A model generated the notes under the pieces. It was given only the letters and a program-made list of their open reading frames with translations. It did no database searches and was not told the DNA's origin. Below are positions 1 to 8,741 of a stretch of 46,337 nucleotides of DNA, one piece after another. Location: positions 1 to 46,337 of the forward strand of contig NZ_JAAGLR010000817.1 of NCBI RefSeq assembly GCF_010548245.1, given 5' to 3'. This DNA comes from Streptomyces sp. SID11385. Its GTDB lineage: Bacteria > Actinomycetota > Actinomycetes > Streptomycetales > Streptomycetaceae. The stretch's first letter is position 1. The number at the start of each line of letters is the position of its first letter. The position numbers and the translations under genes are program-made.

Positions 1-847
1 GGGCGCTTTGGGCGGGGGCCGGGCGCGGGCGAGCCGGGCGCGGGCGAGCGCGCGCCGCGTAGGCGTTTCGTACGGGTGCGCCGCACGACTACGGCTGCTG
101 GGTGAGGCGCGTGGGCCGCGAGCTCCGGGAGGGGTAGCGGGCCGGCCCGTTGAGCCATCCGCGAAGGGGGCAGGGCAGCGGAGCAGCCCGGCCGCTGATG
201 GTCGCTGCGGCGCCGCTGGTGGTCGGAGCGGGATCGTTTGCGATCGCCGAGCCGACGCTCATCGCGGGGGCCGCCTGGGCTTGCCGTGACCTTCCCGGCG
301 TCGCCCGGCGGGCGGCCGGGCAACTCCCCGGCCCTCGGCCATGAGGCGCCCCAGACGCGTGCTCTCACGCGTGCCCCTGCTGGCCGCCCTTGTTGTCCGG
401 AACAGCGCGGCGAGTGGTGCCATCGCCGCAGCGGCCACCGTGGTCACGGGCGATTTTGGGCACACCCGTACGCCGCGGGCGGGTGTGGCGTACGGGTCAA
501 CCCCAGGGGGTGGGCGGCCCAGGGCGACAAGCGCACCATAGACCGCCCCGGGCGGGTCGCGCGGAGCTCGACGGAGCGGAGGTGGTCGACTCCGGAGCTG
601 CTCGGACGCGAGGGTCCGCCCTTTCGGGAGCGTGGGGGACGCGGAGGTCCGCGCCACGTTCCACTCCCCGTGGAGACCGGACTCGGGTGAGGGGTCCGGC
701 ATGCACAACTGTGCCCGCCCCCGCCCGCCCGCGCCAGGTCTTTTCTATTACGTTTCGGCCGCTTCCCCTCCCCGGTCGAAGAACCTCCGCGACCGCGCGG
801 GGCACGGCCCGAAGTCCGGTGCGGCGGAGAGCGTTTTCCCGCCCCGC
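1..847. other. No confident gene; GC-rich flank
   Basis: I see no convincing coding region here. Every open frame is short or Pro/Arg/Gly-rich without family motifs. A short plus-strand frame near 190-344 has plausible third-position GC, but it is blocked by stops upstream and has no recognisable start, so it may be a gene remnant or chance. The only structured element is the perfect inverted repeat at 464-497, listed separately. Confidence 0.5.
464..497. terminator. Strong intergenic hairpin, possible terminator
   Basis: ACCCGTACGCC at 464-474 is perfectly complementary to GGCGTACGGGT at 487-497, giving an 11-bp stem with a 12-nt loop. No U-tract follows, which is common for Streptomyces terminators. 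It lies 350 bp past the end of the minus-strand gene at 848-1453. Terminator is the simplest reading; a protein-binding palindrome is possible. Confidence 0.4.
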
Positions 848-1453
848 TCAGTCGTCCCCGCGCCGCTTCCTCCGTCTCCGCGCCCGCCGGGAGCGGCTGA
901 AGAACCAGCCCGCCGGGGGCTCGTCCGAACGCCAGGGCTGCGGCGAGGGCGGACCACCCTCCGCGCGCCAACGGGCGGCGAGCATCCGCGCCCGCGCCGA
1001 CGGCTCCGCCGTATCGGCGGCACGAATGAAGTCCATGTCGAGCTCCACGTCGTCCCAGTCCCCGCTCTCGCCCGCCCCCGCCCCGCCTTCCGCTCCCCCG
1101 CCACCGACTTGCGCCTCACCGTTCCCGGACTCACCAGCCCGAGGCGGCTCACCGGTCCGAGGCTCACCAGTCCGGTCTTCACCGGTCCGGTTCTCACCGC
1201 TCCCGGTTTCACCGCTCGCCGCCGCATCGGGCCCGGCCTCACCAGCCCCGGCTCCCCCGCTTTCGGCGCCCCCTCCGGAGTCAGCGCCCCCTCCGGAGCC
1301 GGCGCCCGGCCCCGAGCGGCCACCCGACCCCGTACGCGGGTCAGCGGCCTCCTCCTCCGCGCCGGAACCCGTACCCGCACCCCCGCCGGGCGCCGCCTCG
1401 CGGCGGGCCGAGGGGTCGGGCTCTTCCGGGGGTGGGGTGTCATGTCCGGTCAT
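848..1453 (-). CDS. Conserved-looking acidic hypothetical protein
   Basis: The 201-residue product has a low-complexity Gly/Ser/Glu/Thr-rich first two thirds with imperfect GEPRTGE-like repeats. A compact C-terminal block follows with DWDDVELDMDFIRAAD, a segment rich in Ala/Arg, then PPAGWFFSR and a basic tail RRARRRRKRRGDD. The ATG at 1453 is preceded by GAGGAGC about eight bases upstream, which supports the start. There is no signal peptide and no membrane segment. The acidic-then-basic organisation could suit a regulatory or nucleic-acid-associated protein, but I do not recognise the family and assign no function. It stands alone, 634 bp from the ABC operon on the same strand. Confidence 0.65.
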   Translation of the reverse strand: MTGHDTPPPEEPDPSARREAAPGGGAGTGSGAEEEAADPRTGSGGRSGPGAGSGGGADSGGGAESGGAGAGEAGPDAAASGETGSGENRTGEDRTGEPRTGEPPRAGESGNGEAQVGGGGAEGGAGAGESGDWDDVELDMDFIRAADTAEPSARARMLAARWRAEGGPPSPQPWRSDEPPAGWFFSRSRRARRRRKRRGDD

Positions 1454-2087
1454 GGGTTCCGCTCCTCACGGTCGGGGAACCGGCGGCGGCTCGTCCGGAC
1501 GGATTCGGCACGATAAGAAACCGATGCATGCAGTAGGCACGCTTCATGCCGATCCGTCCCTTCCCTTCCAGTGTCGCGCGGTCGGCGTCAGAACGGCGTG
1601 AGGCGACGGACGCCCTCGCAGGAAGACGGCACGAGCCATGCCGGACCTCGCGCAAGCCTGGCCGGACCCAGCGCGAGCCACGCCCGGAACCCCGGCACGG
1701 AACCCACCGAGGACCCGCCCGGCCACACCTCCGCCCGAGCCCCGCCGGAATCCCCCGCGAGCCCGGCCGAAGCCGAAGCCCCAGCGCGAGGACCAGAGGA
1801 CCCCGCCGAAGCTTCAGCGCGCGGGCCGGGGACCCACCGACGCCCCGCGCGAGGACCCCGGAACCCCACCGACACCCCGCGCGAGGACCACGCGCCCCTC
1901 AGCCGGAGCCCCAGCGCCGGCCCCACCCGGCCGCCACCTCCGCCCGAGCCCCGTCAAAGCCCCAGCGCAAGGCCCCCGGCCCCCCGACGCAGCTCCGCAC
2001 GACGCCCCCGGAGCCCCACCGCCGGTCCCGCCGAAGCCCCCGTCCCTGATTCCCCAGGCCCCCGAGTCCTCGGGCCCCCGCTCCCCG
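1454..2087. other. Low-complexity CG-rich spacer, no confident gene
   Basis: This stretch lies between the hypothetical gene and the last gene of the ABC operon. It is built of degenerate CCGAGCCCC / CCCGCGCGAGGACC-like elements; CGCGAGGACC recurs near 1785, 1845 and 1875. Open frames in several phases translate to Pro/Ala/Arg-rich strings without motifs, so I regard them as composition artefacts. No tRNA or obvious terminator was seen. Confidence 0.5.
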
Positions 2088-2813
2088 CTACTCCTCCCCC
2101 GCCGCCAGCTTCAGGCTGCGCAGCTTCTGCCCCGCGTACCACGTGGCCAGCACCGTCACCGCGACCAAGAGCACGATGCCCACCGGCAGGCTCACGTCCG
2201 AGCTGACCAGGTCTGGTCGTCCCACGACCTTCTCGGCGAGCGCGAGCGCCCACTGCTGCACGCTGAGTGTCCGCGCCCCGGCGACGAAGGAGCCGAAGAG
2301 GGCCTCCCAGACCAGCGCGTAGACGAGCCCCGCGATCACGGCATGCCGCGTGATCGTGCCGAGGAGGAGGAAGATGGCCGCATAGGCGATGGAGGCGACG
2401 AGCGCGGCGACGGTGTAGGCGACGGCGATGTTCTGTCCATTGCCGTTGAGGATGAAACCGGCGATGAGCGTGGGCACCGCGGCGAAGGCCATGGTCACGG
2501 CGATCGCGACGATCAGCTTCGTGAAGATGATCGTCGGCCGCTTCACCGGCTTGGCGAGCAGGTAGAGCACGGAGCCGTCGTCGATCTCCGGGCCGATCGC
2601 GCCCGTTCCCGCGATGACCCCGATGATCGGGACCATCGTGGCGAGCGCGAAGCCTCCGAGGACCTCGCCCGCCGTGTTGTCGTCCGCGCCCGCGAGGACA
2701 CGGGTGAAGACGGCGATGACGAGGAGGAGAACGGGCAGGGCGAAGAGGATGAGCGCGCGGCGACGGCCGAGCAGTGCCCGGTAGGTGAGCCGGGCGACGG
2801 TGGGGTGGTACAT
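2088..2813 (-). CDS. ABC-2 type transporter permease (second module)
   Basis: The 241-residue integral membrane protein has about six hydrophobic segments, for example LILFALPVLLLVIAVF near residues 21-36, a stretch near 100-120 and a final one near 210-228. The family form is an ABC-2 permease, and EIDDGSVLYLLAKPVKR after the second segment resembles its conserved cytoplasmic loop. It should pair with the ATPase encoded 18 bp upstream (2832-3743). It is the last gene of a four-gene operon holding two ATPase-permease pairs. The substrate is unknown; such Streptomyces exporters are usually linked to drug or lipid export. Confidence 0.85.
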   Translation of the reverse strand: MYHPTVARLTYRALLGRRRALILFALPVLLLVIAVFTRVLAGADDNTAGEVLGGFALATMVPIIGVIAGTGAIGPEIDDGSVLYLLAKPVKRPTIIFTKLIVAIAVTMAFAAVPTLIAGFILNGNGQNIAVAYTVAALVASIAYAAIFLLLGTITRHAVIAGLVYALVWEALFGSFVAGARTLSVQQWALALAEKVVGRPDLVSSDVSLPVGIVLLVAVTVLATWYAGQKLRSLKLAAGEE

Positions 2814-2831
2814 CGGACTCCTTCCGGCCCG

Positions 2832-3743
2832 CTAGGCCGCGACGAGGTAGGAGAAGACGGATTCCAGCGACTCGTCGGACGGCGAGACGGTGAGCAGGCG
2901 GATGTTGCCCCCGCGGGCGACCTGCGGGAGCAGTGCGGTGAAGCGGGCGAAGTCCACGGCCTGCACGAGCAGCGCGTCCTCCTTGAGGTCGACCTCGATA
3001 CCGGCGGTCGACGGGTCGGCGATGAGCGCGGCGGCGAGTGCCCGGTCGTCGCTGGAGCGCACGAGGTAGCGGTGCGGGCGGTCGGTCATGAGCCGGCGGA
3101 TACGGCGGAAGTCGCCGCTCGCCGCGTGCCGCCCCGCCACGATCACCTCGATGTGCGAGGCGAGTTGCTCGACCTCCTCCAGGATGTGCGAGGAGAAGAG
3201 CACGGTCCTGCCCTCGTCACCCATGCGCCGGAGCAGGTCCATGAGCTGCATCCGCTGGCGTGGGTCCATCCCGTTGAAGGGCTCGTCGAGCAGCAGCACG
3301 GACGGCTCGTGGACGAGCGCCGACGCCATCTTGACGCGCTGGCGCATCCCCTTGCTGTACGTGGAGATCTTGCGGTCCTGCGCGTACTCCATCTCGACCG
3401 TGGCGAGTGCCTTCGCGGCGGCCTTGTCGTCGAGCCCGTGCAACTCGGCGTTGGCGACGACGAATTCGCGGCCCGTGAGGAAGTCGTACATGCCCTCGCG
3501 CTCGGGGACGAGACCGATCGCCCGGTAGCTCTCCTCGTTGCGCCAGATCGGCGTGCCGTCGAGGGTCACGGTGCCGCCCGAGGGGGCGAGGAAGCCCGCC
3601 ATCATGTTGATGAGGGTCGATTTCCCCGCTCCGTTGGGCCCGAGCAGCCCGGTGACGCCGGGGCCGACGGTCATCGAGACGTCGTTGACGGCGACCACGT
3701 TGCCGAACCAGCGCGAGGTGTGGTCGAGGTGGAGGGTGGTCAC
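2832..3743 (-). CDS. ABC transporter ATP-binding protein (second module)
   Basis: The 303-residue ATPase has every nucleotide-binding motif: Walker A GPNGAGKST near residues 34-42, signature YSKGMRQRV, Walker B LLLDEPFNGMDP, and the H-loop in LFSSHILEE. The roughly 90-residue C-terminal extension is typical of DrrA/CcmA-like exporter ATPases. Its ATG overlaps the stop of the upstream permease gene by four bases (ATGA), indicating translational coupling. It most likely energises the permease encoded at 2088-2813. The transported substrate cannot be read from sequence. Confidence 0.93.
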   Translation of the reverse strand: MTTLHLDHTSRWFGNVVAVNDVSMTVGPGVTGLLGPNGAGKSTLINMMAGFLAPSGGTVTLDGTPIWRNEESYRAIGLVPEREGMYDFLTGREFVVANAELHGLDDKAAAKALATVEMEYAQDRKISTYSKGMRQRVKMASALVHEPSVLLLDEPFNGMDPRQRMQLMDLLRRMGDEGRTVLFSSHILEEVEQLASHIEVIVAGRHAASGDFRRIRRLMTDRPHRYLVRSSDDRALAAALIADPSTAGIEVDLKEDALLVQAVDFARFTALLPQVARGGNIRLLTVSPSDESLESVFSYLVAA

Positions 3744-4627
3744 AGCACGGCCTTTCGGTAGCGGCGCAGCAGGAGCGAGTAGCAGCCGGCGACGAGGCCG
3801 AGCACCAGGAGCAGGAAGACGAGGCCCCGCGCGGCCGAGACGTCCTGCCCGCCCGGCCAGGCCGGGGAAGCGCCGAGGAAGGCGGACTGCACTCCGTCGA
3901 TGAGCGTGATGGGCGAGAAGAGCCCGAGCCAGGAGACGGCGCTGCCGCTGCTCTGCGTGTAGGCGATGCCCTGGAGGGTGCTCACCGCGCCGTAGCTGAT
4001 GGTGAAGACGGCGATGACGGCGGCGACACCGAAGCCGCGGCGTGGGGTGACGGCGGAGACGACGAGCCCGATACCGGCGAAGAGGAGCGAGAGGAGCGCC
4101 ACGGAGACCAGTCCCTGTGCGAAGCCCTTGGTGTGCTCCGCGACATCGAATTTGGCGAGGAGCGCCCCGATGTACATCACCAGCAGCGGGGTGCCGGTGA
4201 GGATGAAGAGCGCGGTCGCCGTCGCCGCGAACTTCGCCCGGACGTAGTCCGCGGGCTCCAGGGGGCGGGAGAAGTAGAGGGGCATCGTCCTGAACCGCAG
4301 GTCGTGCGAGACGGCCTGGGGCGCCTGGGCGGCGAGGAAGAGGCCGACGACCGCCTGCATGACGATCGCGTACCGCGTGTAGTCGAGCGGCAGGTCCTTG
4401 AGCTTCGCCGCGATGGTGACGGCCGCGAGGATGCCCGCGACGAGGACCATGACGCCGAAGAGCAGGGCGGGCAGCACCTTGGACTTCGCCGCGCGGCCCA
4501 GGCCGAAGCTGCCGCGCAGGGACTGTACGTAGAGCGCGCGGCGGATGGCGGTGCGGCCCAGGCGCGGGCCGTCGTAGTGGCGGTAGCCGATGTCGTGGAT
4601 CGTCGAGGACCCGGCGGGGCTTGTCAT
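3740..4627 (-). CDS. ABC-2 type transporter permease (first module)
   Basis: The 295-residue membrane protein begins MTSPAGSSTIHDIGYRHYDG, a soluble N-terminus typical of one Streptomyces ABC-2 permease family, then has about six membrane segments (for example LLFGVMVLVAGILAAV and LVFLLLVLGLVAGCYSLLL). The ATG at 4627 is preferred over a much longer open frame because it overlaps the stop of the upstream ATPase gene by four bases and removes an Arg/His-rich non-coding-like extension. It is expected to form an exporter with the ATPase at 4624-5682. Substrate unknown. Confidence 0.85.
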   Translation of the reverse strand: MTSPAGSSTIHDIGYRHYDGPRLGRTAIRRALYVQSLRGSFGLGRAAKSKVLPALLFGVMVLVAGILAAVTIAAKLKDLPLDYTRYAIVMQAVVGLFLAAQAPQAVSHDLRFRTMPLYFSRPLEPADYVRAKFAATATALFILTGTPLLVMYIGALLAKFDVAEHTKGFAQGLVSVALLSLLFAGIGLVVSAVTPRRGFGVAAVIAVFTISYGAVSTLQGIAYTQSSGSAVSWLGLFSPITLIDGVQSAFLGASPAWPGGQDVSAARGLVFLLLVLGLVAGCYSLLLRRYRKAVL

Positions 4628-5682
4628 CGGTTCCGCACCTCCTGCGGGGACGGGCCGGCGGGTGCGGCGGGGGACGGGGACGAGCCGGTGGGCTGCGGCA
4701 GTGTGGCGGTGCCGCGCCCGGGCACGGCGGTGGTGGCGGGCGCTTCGGAGCGGAAGACCTCGGCGATGTGGTGGCGGCGCTGTTCCATGCGGACGAGGCC
4801 GAGACCGAGGTCGGCGACGGTGTCGCGGACGAGGTCGTACGTCCGCTCGCCCGCGGCCTCCAGGAGGAGGATGTGGCCGGCGCCCGGCAGGCCCTGTTCG
4901 GCGGGCCCCTTGTCGAGGGCGACCCCCGCGGCGAGCAGGGCTTCGCGCAGGGCCGCCGTACCGTCCGGGTGTGCGTCGGAGTCGGTGACTTCGACGGCCA
5001 GGGTCGTCGTGGTCTGCGTGAAGTCGCTCGTGGAGCTGGAGCGCAGCAGGGTGCCGCCGTCGATCACGACGACGTGGTCGCACGTGCGCTCCAGCTCGCC
5101 GAGCAGGTGCGAGGTGACGAGGACGGAGATGCCGAAGTCGGCGTGCACACGGCGGATGAGGCCGAGCATGTCGTCCCTGCCGACCGGGTCGAGGCCGTTG
5201 GTCGGCTCGTCGAGGAAGACCAGCTCGGGATCGTGCACGAGGGCCTGCGCGAGCTTGACGCGCTGCTTCATGCCCGTCGAGTAGCCGCCCATGGGGCGGT
5301 AGCGCTCCTCGTAGAGGCCGACGTGGCGCAAGGTGTCGGCCGTGCGCTCGCGCGCGGCGGTGGCGGGGAGCCCGGCCATGCGCGCCATGTGGACGACGAA
5401 CTCGGTCGCCGACACATCGGGTGGCAGGCAGTCGTGCTCCGGCATGTAGCCGACGCGGCGGCGGATCTCGCCGCCCTGACTCGCGACATCGAGTCCGAGC
5501 ACGGCGGCACGACCCTCGGTGGCCGGGGAGAGGCCGAGGAGGATCTTGATCAGGGTGGATTTGCCGGCTCCGTTGGAGCCGACGAGCCCGGTCACCCCGG
5601 GCCCGATCTCCACGGTGAGCCGGTCGAGTGCGGTCACCTTGGGGTACCGCTTGCTCAGGCTTTCGGTCGCGATCACAGTCAC
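4624..5682 (-). CDS. ABC transporter ATP-binding protein (first module)
   Basis: This ATPase of 352 residues carries Walker A GSNGAGKST, signature YSTGMKQRV, Walker B VFLDEPTNGLDP and the H-loop LVTSHLLGE. The C-terminal part after about residue 220 is an exporter-type extension ending in a Pro/Ser-rich tail. I place the start at GTG 5682 rather than the TTG at 5721: no ribosome site is visible, but TAGCGT lies exactly seven bases before the GTG, the arrangement of leaderless Streptomyces transcripts. It is first in a four-gene operon with four-base overlaps to the next gene. Substrate unknown. Confidence 0.9.
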   Translation of the reverse strand: MTVIATESLSKRYPKVTALDRLTVEIGPGVTGLVGSNGAGKSTLIKILLGLSPATEGRAAVLGLDVASQGGEIRRRVGYMPEHDCLPPDVSATEFVVHMARMAGLPATAARERTADTLRHVGLYEERYRPMGGYSTGMKQRVKLAQALVHDPELVFLDEPTNGLDPVGRDDMLGLIRRVHADFGISVLVTSHLLGELERTCDHVVVIDGGTLLRSSSTSDFTQTTTTLAVEVTDSDAHPDGTAALREALLAAGVALDKGPAEQGLPGAGHILLLEAAGERTYDLVRDTVADLGLGLVRMEQRRHHIAEVFRSEAPATTAVPGRGTATLPQPTGSSPSPAAPAGPSPQEVRNR

Positions 5683-5689
5683 GAGAAAG

Positions 5690-5721
5690 ACGCTAGTGGC
5701 CCGGACCACACGCGTCGTCAA
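5690..5721 (-). promoter_or_regulatory. Putative leaderless promoter of ABC operon
   Basis: On the minus strand TAGCGT (5695-5690) sits seven bases before GTG 5682, and TTGACG (5721-5716) matches a -35 element. The 20-bp spacing is longer than ideal, so the -35 call is weak; the -10 position relative to the start codon is the stronger argument. Confidence 0.45.
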
Positions 5722-5968
5722 CCTGTGGATTGGTCTTCGGGTCCCTCTCGGGTACTACGGGAACCCTTAGGGGTCACCGCGGCGCGGGGCGGAGGCGACC
5801 GCTCCGGCCTGCGGTTTCACCGCTGCGGCACAGGTGCCGGAAGGTTTCCGCAGCTCTCCCGAGGTTTCCCTGGGTAACATCCGGGGCTTGACGCGGACGG
5901 CACGGGGTTGCGACGGTCGTCCCCGGAGCCGGACCCGCACGGGTCCGCCGGACGGACCAGGGGGCAGG

Positions 5969-7018
5969 GTGCCGGAGCGACGAGCGCAAGACGGTACGGG
6001 GCGGGACGGCGAGGCGGCGGCCGGTACGGCGGCGACGGGCGACGACGGCGACCGTACGGGCGCCCCCTCAGCGCCCTCAGCGCCTTCCACGCCCTCAGCG
6101 CCGGCCGAGGGCCCGCGCGAGAGCTGGGTGGAGACCGGCGGCGTGCGGCTGCGGGTCCTGGAACGCGGGGACGCGGCGCGGCCCACCGTGCTGCTCGTCC
6201 ACGGCTACCCGGACTCGCAGGAGGTGTGGGAGGAGGTCGCGGAGTTCCTCGCGGACCGCTTCCACGTCGTCACGTACGACGTGCGCGGGCACGGCGGTTC
6301 GAGCGCGCCGCTGCCCCTGCGCGGCGGATTCACGCTGCCGAAGCTCACCGACGACTTCCTCGCCGTCGCGCACGCGGTGAGCCCCACGCGGCCCGTGCAT
6401 CTGGTCGGCCACGACTGGGGCTCGGTGCAGGGCTGGGAGTTCGCCACCGTGGGCCGTACGCAGGGCAGGATCGCCTCGTTCACGTCGATCTCCGGGCCCT
6501 CGCTCGACCACCTCGGTCACTGGTACGCGCGGCGCGGCAGGCACCCGAGTCCCGAGGGGCTGCTCCAGCTCGTCGACCAGGGCCTCAAGTCCTGGTACAT
6601 CGGCGCCCTCCACCTGCCCCGCCTGCCCGAACTCGCCTGGCGGGGGCCGCTCGGCCGGGCCTGGCCGAGCGTGCTGCGCCGCGCCGAGAAGCTCACCTCG
6701 ACCACGTACCCGACCGCCTCGCTCCCCTCCGACGCCGCGAACGGCGCGTGGCTCTACCGCGACAACATCCTTCCCCGGCTGCGCAGGCCGCGTCCGGACG
6801 CCTTCGCCCACGTCCCCGTGCAGCTCGTGATCCCGACGCGCGACGCGTTCCTCTCCCCGTACCTCTACGACAAGGTCGGCGACTGGACCCCGCGCGGGCT
6901 GCGCCGCCGCGCCGTTCCGGCCAAGCACTGGCTGCCGCGCTCGCGGCCTGAGCTGCTGGCCGGATGGATCGCCGACTTCGTCGCGGACCGGGAGGAGTTG
7001 GGAGAGGGCGAGGACTGA
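5969..7018 (+). CDS. Alpha/beta hydrolase, epoxide-hydrolase-like
   Basis: The alpha/beta-fold hydrolase has the oxyanion-side motif HGYPDS, a nucleophile elbow GHDWGS in which the nucleophile is Asp rather than Ser, and a late His in AKHWLPRS. An Asp nucleophile with HGxP is the pattern of epoxide hydrolases and haloalkane dehalogenases; the substrate is unknown. The core occupies roughly the last 290 residues, after a Ser/Pro/Ala-rich, probably disordered N-terminus. GTG 5969 has AGGGGG four bases upstream; an ATG-type start at 5834 in the same frame is possible but adds only low-complexity sequence. In many Streptomyces this domain is fused to a C-terminal short-chain dehydrogenase; here it ends alone. 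Confidence 0.85.
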   Translation: MPERRAQDGTGRDGEAAAGTAATGDDGDRTGAPSAPSAPSTPSAPAEGPRESWVETGGVRLRVLERGDAARPTVLLVHGYPDSQEVWEEVAEFLADRFHVVTYDVRGHGGSSAPLPLRGGFTLPKLTDDFLAVAHAVSPTRPVHLVGHDWGSVQGWEFATVGRTQGRIASFTSISGPSLDHLGHWYARRGRHPSPEGLLQLVDQGLKSWYIGALHLPRLPELAWRGPLGRAWPSVLRRAEKLTSTTYPTASLPSDAANGAWLYRDNILPRLRRPRPDAFAHVPVQLVIPTRDAFLSPYLYDKVGDWTPRGLRRRAVPAKHWLPRSRPELLAGWIADFVADREELGEGED

Positions 7019-7257
7019 GGTGCGGCAAGGCGGCCAGGTCAAGCCCGGTCTGTGCGCACTGCGTTGATGGCATGTCACGCAACTGCGCGCCACACGCGCA
7101 TAATTGGGCAATTGCCGCAAATAGCACGCCACTTATCCACAGCTCGGCCAATAAGCCTGTGGATAAGTCGAGTTGCTTGTGGATCAAACCTGTTCAGCCA
7201 TACGAGTGAGGTAAAAACGCGGTGCGATCTTACTGATCCGATGGTCAGCTGATACGC
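7019..7257. other. AT-richer intergenic region with DnaA boxes
   Basis: This gap between the hydrolase gene and the phosphotransferase pseudogene is visibly richer in A and T than its surroundings (for example ATAATTGGGCAATTG near 7100). It contains three DnaA-box-like 9-mers, described separately. I see no small gene here that I can support. Confidence 0.6.
7132..7187. promoter_or_regulatory. DnaA-box cluster
   Basis: TTATCCACA at 7133-7141 and its exact reverse complement TGTGGATAA at 7158-7166 form a perfect 11-bp inverted repeat (CTTATCCACAG at 7132-7142, CTGTGGATAAG at 7157-7167). A third box, TGTGGATCA at 7178-7186, has one mismatch. TTATCCACA is the classic DnaA box, and Streptomyces accepts TTNTCCACA. 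No dnaA or dnaN is present, so this is not oriC itself. Non-oriC DnaA-box clusters that affect initiation timing are known in Streptomyces. The arms could also form a hairpin, and the site may regulate the gene starting at 7258. Confidence 0.65.
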
Positions 7258-7901
7258 ATGAGAGAAAGCCGCGCCTCGAACGAATCGCCGAGTCCTGCCA
7301 GAGTTGGTCACGCGGCCGAGGCCGTGTCCGAGGACGCTCTCGCCGCGCCCCTCGACCGGCGCCTCGTCGCCCTCTCCCGCTTCCTCTCCCGCCACCTGCG
7401 CCACGCGCCGGACCGCCTCGGCATCACGCTCGACCAGGCCGGATGGACCGACATCGGCCCCCTCCTGGACGCCGCGGCACGCCACGGACTGCCCGCCACG
7501 CGCGCGGACCTCGCACGCGTCGTCGCGGGCAACGACAAGCGCCGCTTCGCCGTGGAAGGCGACCGCATCCGCGCACAGCAGGGCCACTCGGTCCCCGTCG
7601 ACCTCGGTCTCGTACCGCTCGCGCCGCCGCAGTACCTCTTCCACGGCACCCAGCCCGCCGCGCTCGCCGCGATCCGCACCGAAGGGCTGCGGCCCATGAC
7701 GCGGCACCACGTGCACCTCACCGCGGACCGCGAGACCGCGCGGCGGGTCGGCGCGCGGCGCGGCAGGCCCGTCCTCCTCACGGTGCGGTCGGGGCAGTTG
7801 CACGAGGACGGACCGTCTTCCTGCGCTCGGGCAACGGCGTCTGGCTCACCGCGCACGTACCGCCGCAGTACGTGCATTTCCCCGACACGCGAAAAAACTG
7901 A
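7258..7901 (+). pseudogene. kptA: RNA 2'-phosphotransferase, frameshifted
   Basis: The KptA/Tpt1 family removes a 2'-phosphate from RNA by transfer to NAD. The first frame encodes the N-lobe (RFLSRHLRHAP, DKRRFAV) and most of the NAD-binding lobe (LFHGTQPAAL, HHVHLTADRETARRVG) up to QLHEDG near 7813. The conserved ending, VFLRSGNGVWLTAHVPPQY, continues in the other phase to a stop at 7901, so one base is missing near 7811-7816. The first-frame product (stop at 7944) would lose the late Arg and the NGVWL segment of the active-site lobe. No slippery heptamer or structure suggests programmed frameshifting. Either this is a real inactivating deletion or an assembly error. GTG 7326 is an alternative start. 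Confidence 0.8.
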
Positions 7902-7982
7902 ACGGCTGTCAGCCCGCGCCAGGCACCGCCGAAACGGGCCGTAAAGCGCCCGAAGCAGCCGCCCGCACGGGAGAATCGCCGC

Positions 7983-8648
7983 ATGAGCGAGTCGCCAGGA
8001 ACCCACGCCCCCACACCCGTGTCCGCCGTGCGCACCACGCCGCTCGACGCCTACCTCGGCCGGCTCGCCGCGCGCGAGCCGGCCCCCGGCGGCGGCGCGG
8101 CGGCGGCCGTGCACGCGGCGCAGGGCGCGGCGCTCGTCGCGATGGTGGCGCGCTACTCGACGGGCCCGAAGTACGCCGCGCACGCCGAACGCCTCGCCGA
8201 GATCACCACCGAGGCCGATGACCTGCGCGAACGCGCGCTGACCCTCGCCGACGAGGACGCCGCCGCCTTCACCGCCGTGACGGACGCCTACCGGCTGCCG
8301 AAGAACACGCCCGAGGAGAAGTCCGCCCGCTCCGGCGCCATCGCGGCGGCGCTGCTCGGCGCGGCGACTCCCCCGGCCGCGCTCCTGTCCCTCGCGGAGC
8401 GGATCGTCAGCCTCACGGAGGAGCTGCTGCCGGTCGGCAACCCGAACGTCGTCACCGACGTCGCCGCCGCGGCCGAGGCCGCGCGCGCCGCCGCGAGCAC
8501 CGCGCGCGTCAACGTCGAGATCAACCTCGGCGGCATCAAGGACGCGGAGGCCCGTGAGCGGCTCACCGCGACGCTGGGCCGTACCGATCCCCTCCTCGCC
8601 CGCGCCGAAGCGGTCACCGCGGAGGTGCGGGACCGGCTGAGGTCCTGA
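7983..8648 (+). CDS. Cyclodeaminase/cyclohydrolase family protein (FTCD_C)
   Basis: The 221-residue all-helical protein starts TTPLDAYLGRLAAREPAPGG and contains GGGAAAAVHAAQGAALVAMVARYS. Together with NPNVVTDVAAAAEAARAAAST and VNVEINLGGIKD these are hallmarks of the formiminotransferase-cyclodeaminase C-terminal family. Family members act on formimino- or methenyl-tetrahydrofolate. Here it lies 93 bp upstream of folD, the next enzyme on methenyl-THF, which strengthens a folate one-carbon role. GGGAG lies about ten bases before the ATG. It lacks the formiminotransferase domain, as is usual for bacterial stand-alone members. Confidence 0.9.
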   Translation: MSESPGTHAPTPVSAVRTTPLDAYLGRLAAREPAPGGGAAAAVHAAQGAALVAMVARYSTGPKYAAHAERLAEITTEADDLRERALTLADEDAAAFTAVTDAYRLPKNTPEEKSARSGAIAAALLGAATPPAALLSLAERIVSLTEELLPVGNPNVVTDVAAAAEAARAAASTARVNVEINLGGIKDAEARERLTATLGRTDPLLARAEAVTAEVRDRLRS

Positions 8649-8741
8649 GCGGGCCGCTTCCCGTACATACCCGACGCCCTCGCCCGCGCCAGCCCCGCGC
8701 GTACCCGCACCGCCCCCTCCCGCCCCGTACCGAGGAGCCCC

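Noticed and set aside
1638-3761. A 707-codon open frame on the plus strand
   Set aside because: It is the antisense of two ABC genes with complete motifs on the minus strand; composition is Arg/Glu/Asp/Val-rich as expected for a GC-bias shadow.
7132-7187. DnaA boxes as oriC
   Set aside because: Only three boxes and no dnaA or dnaN; Streptomyces oriC has many more boxes between those genes.
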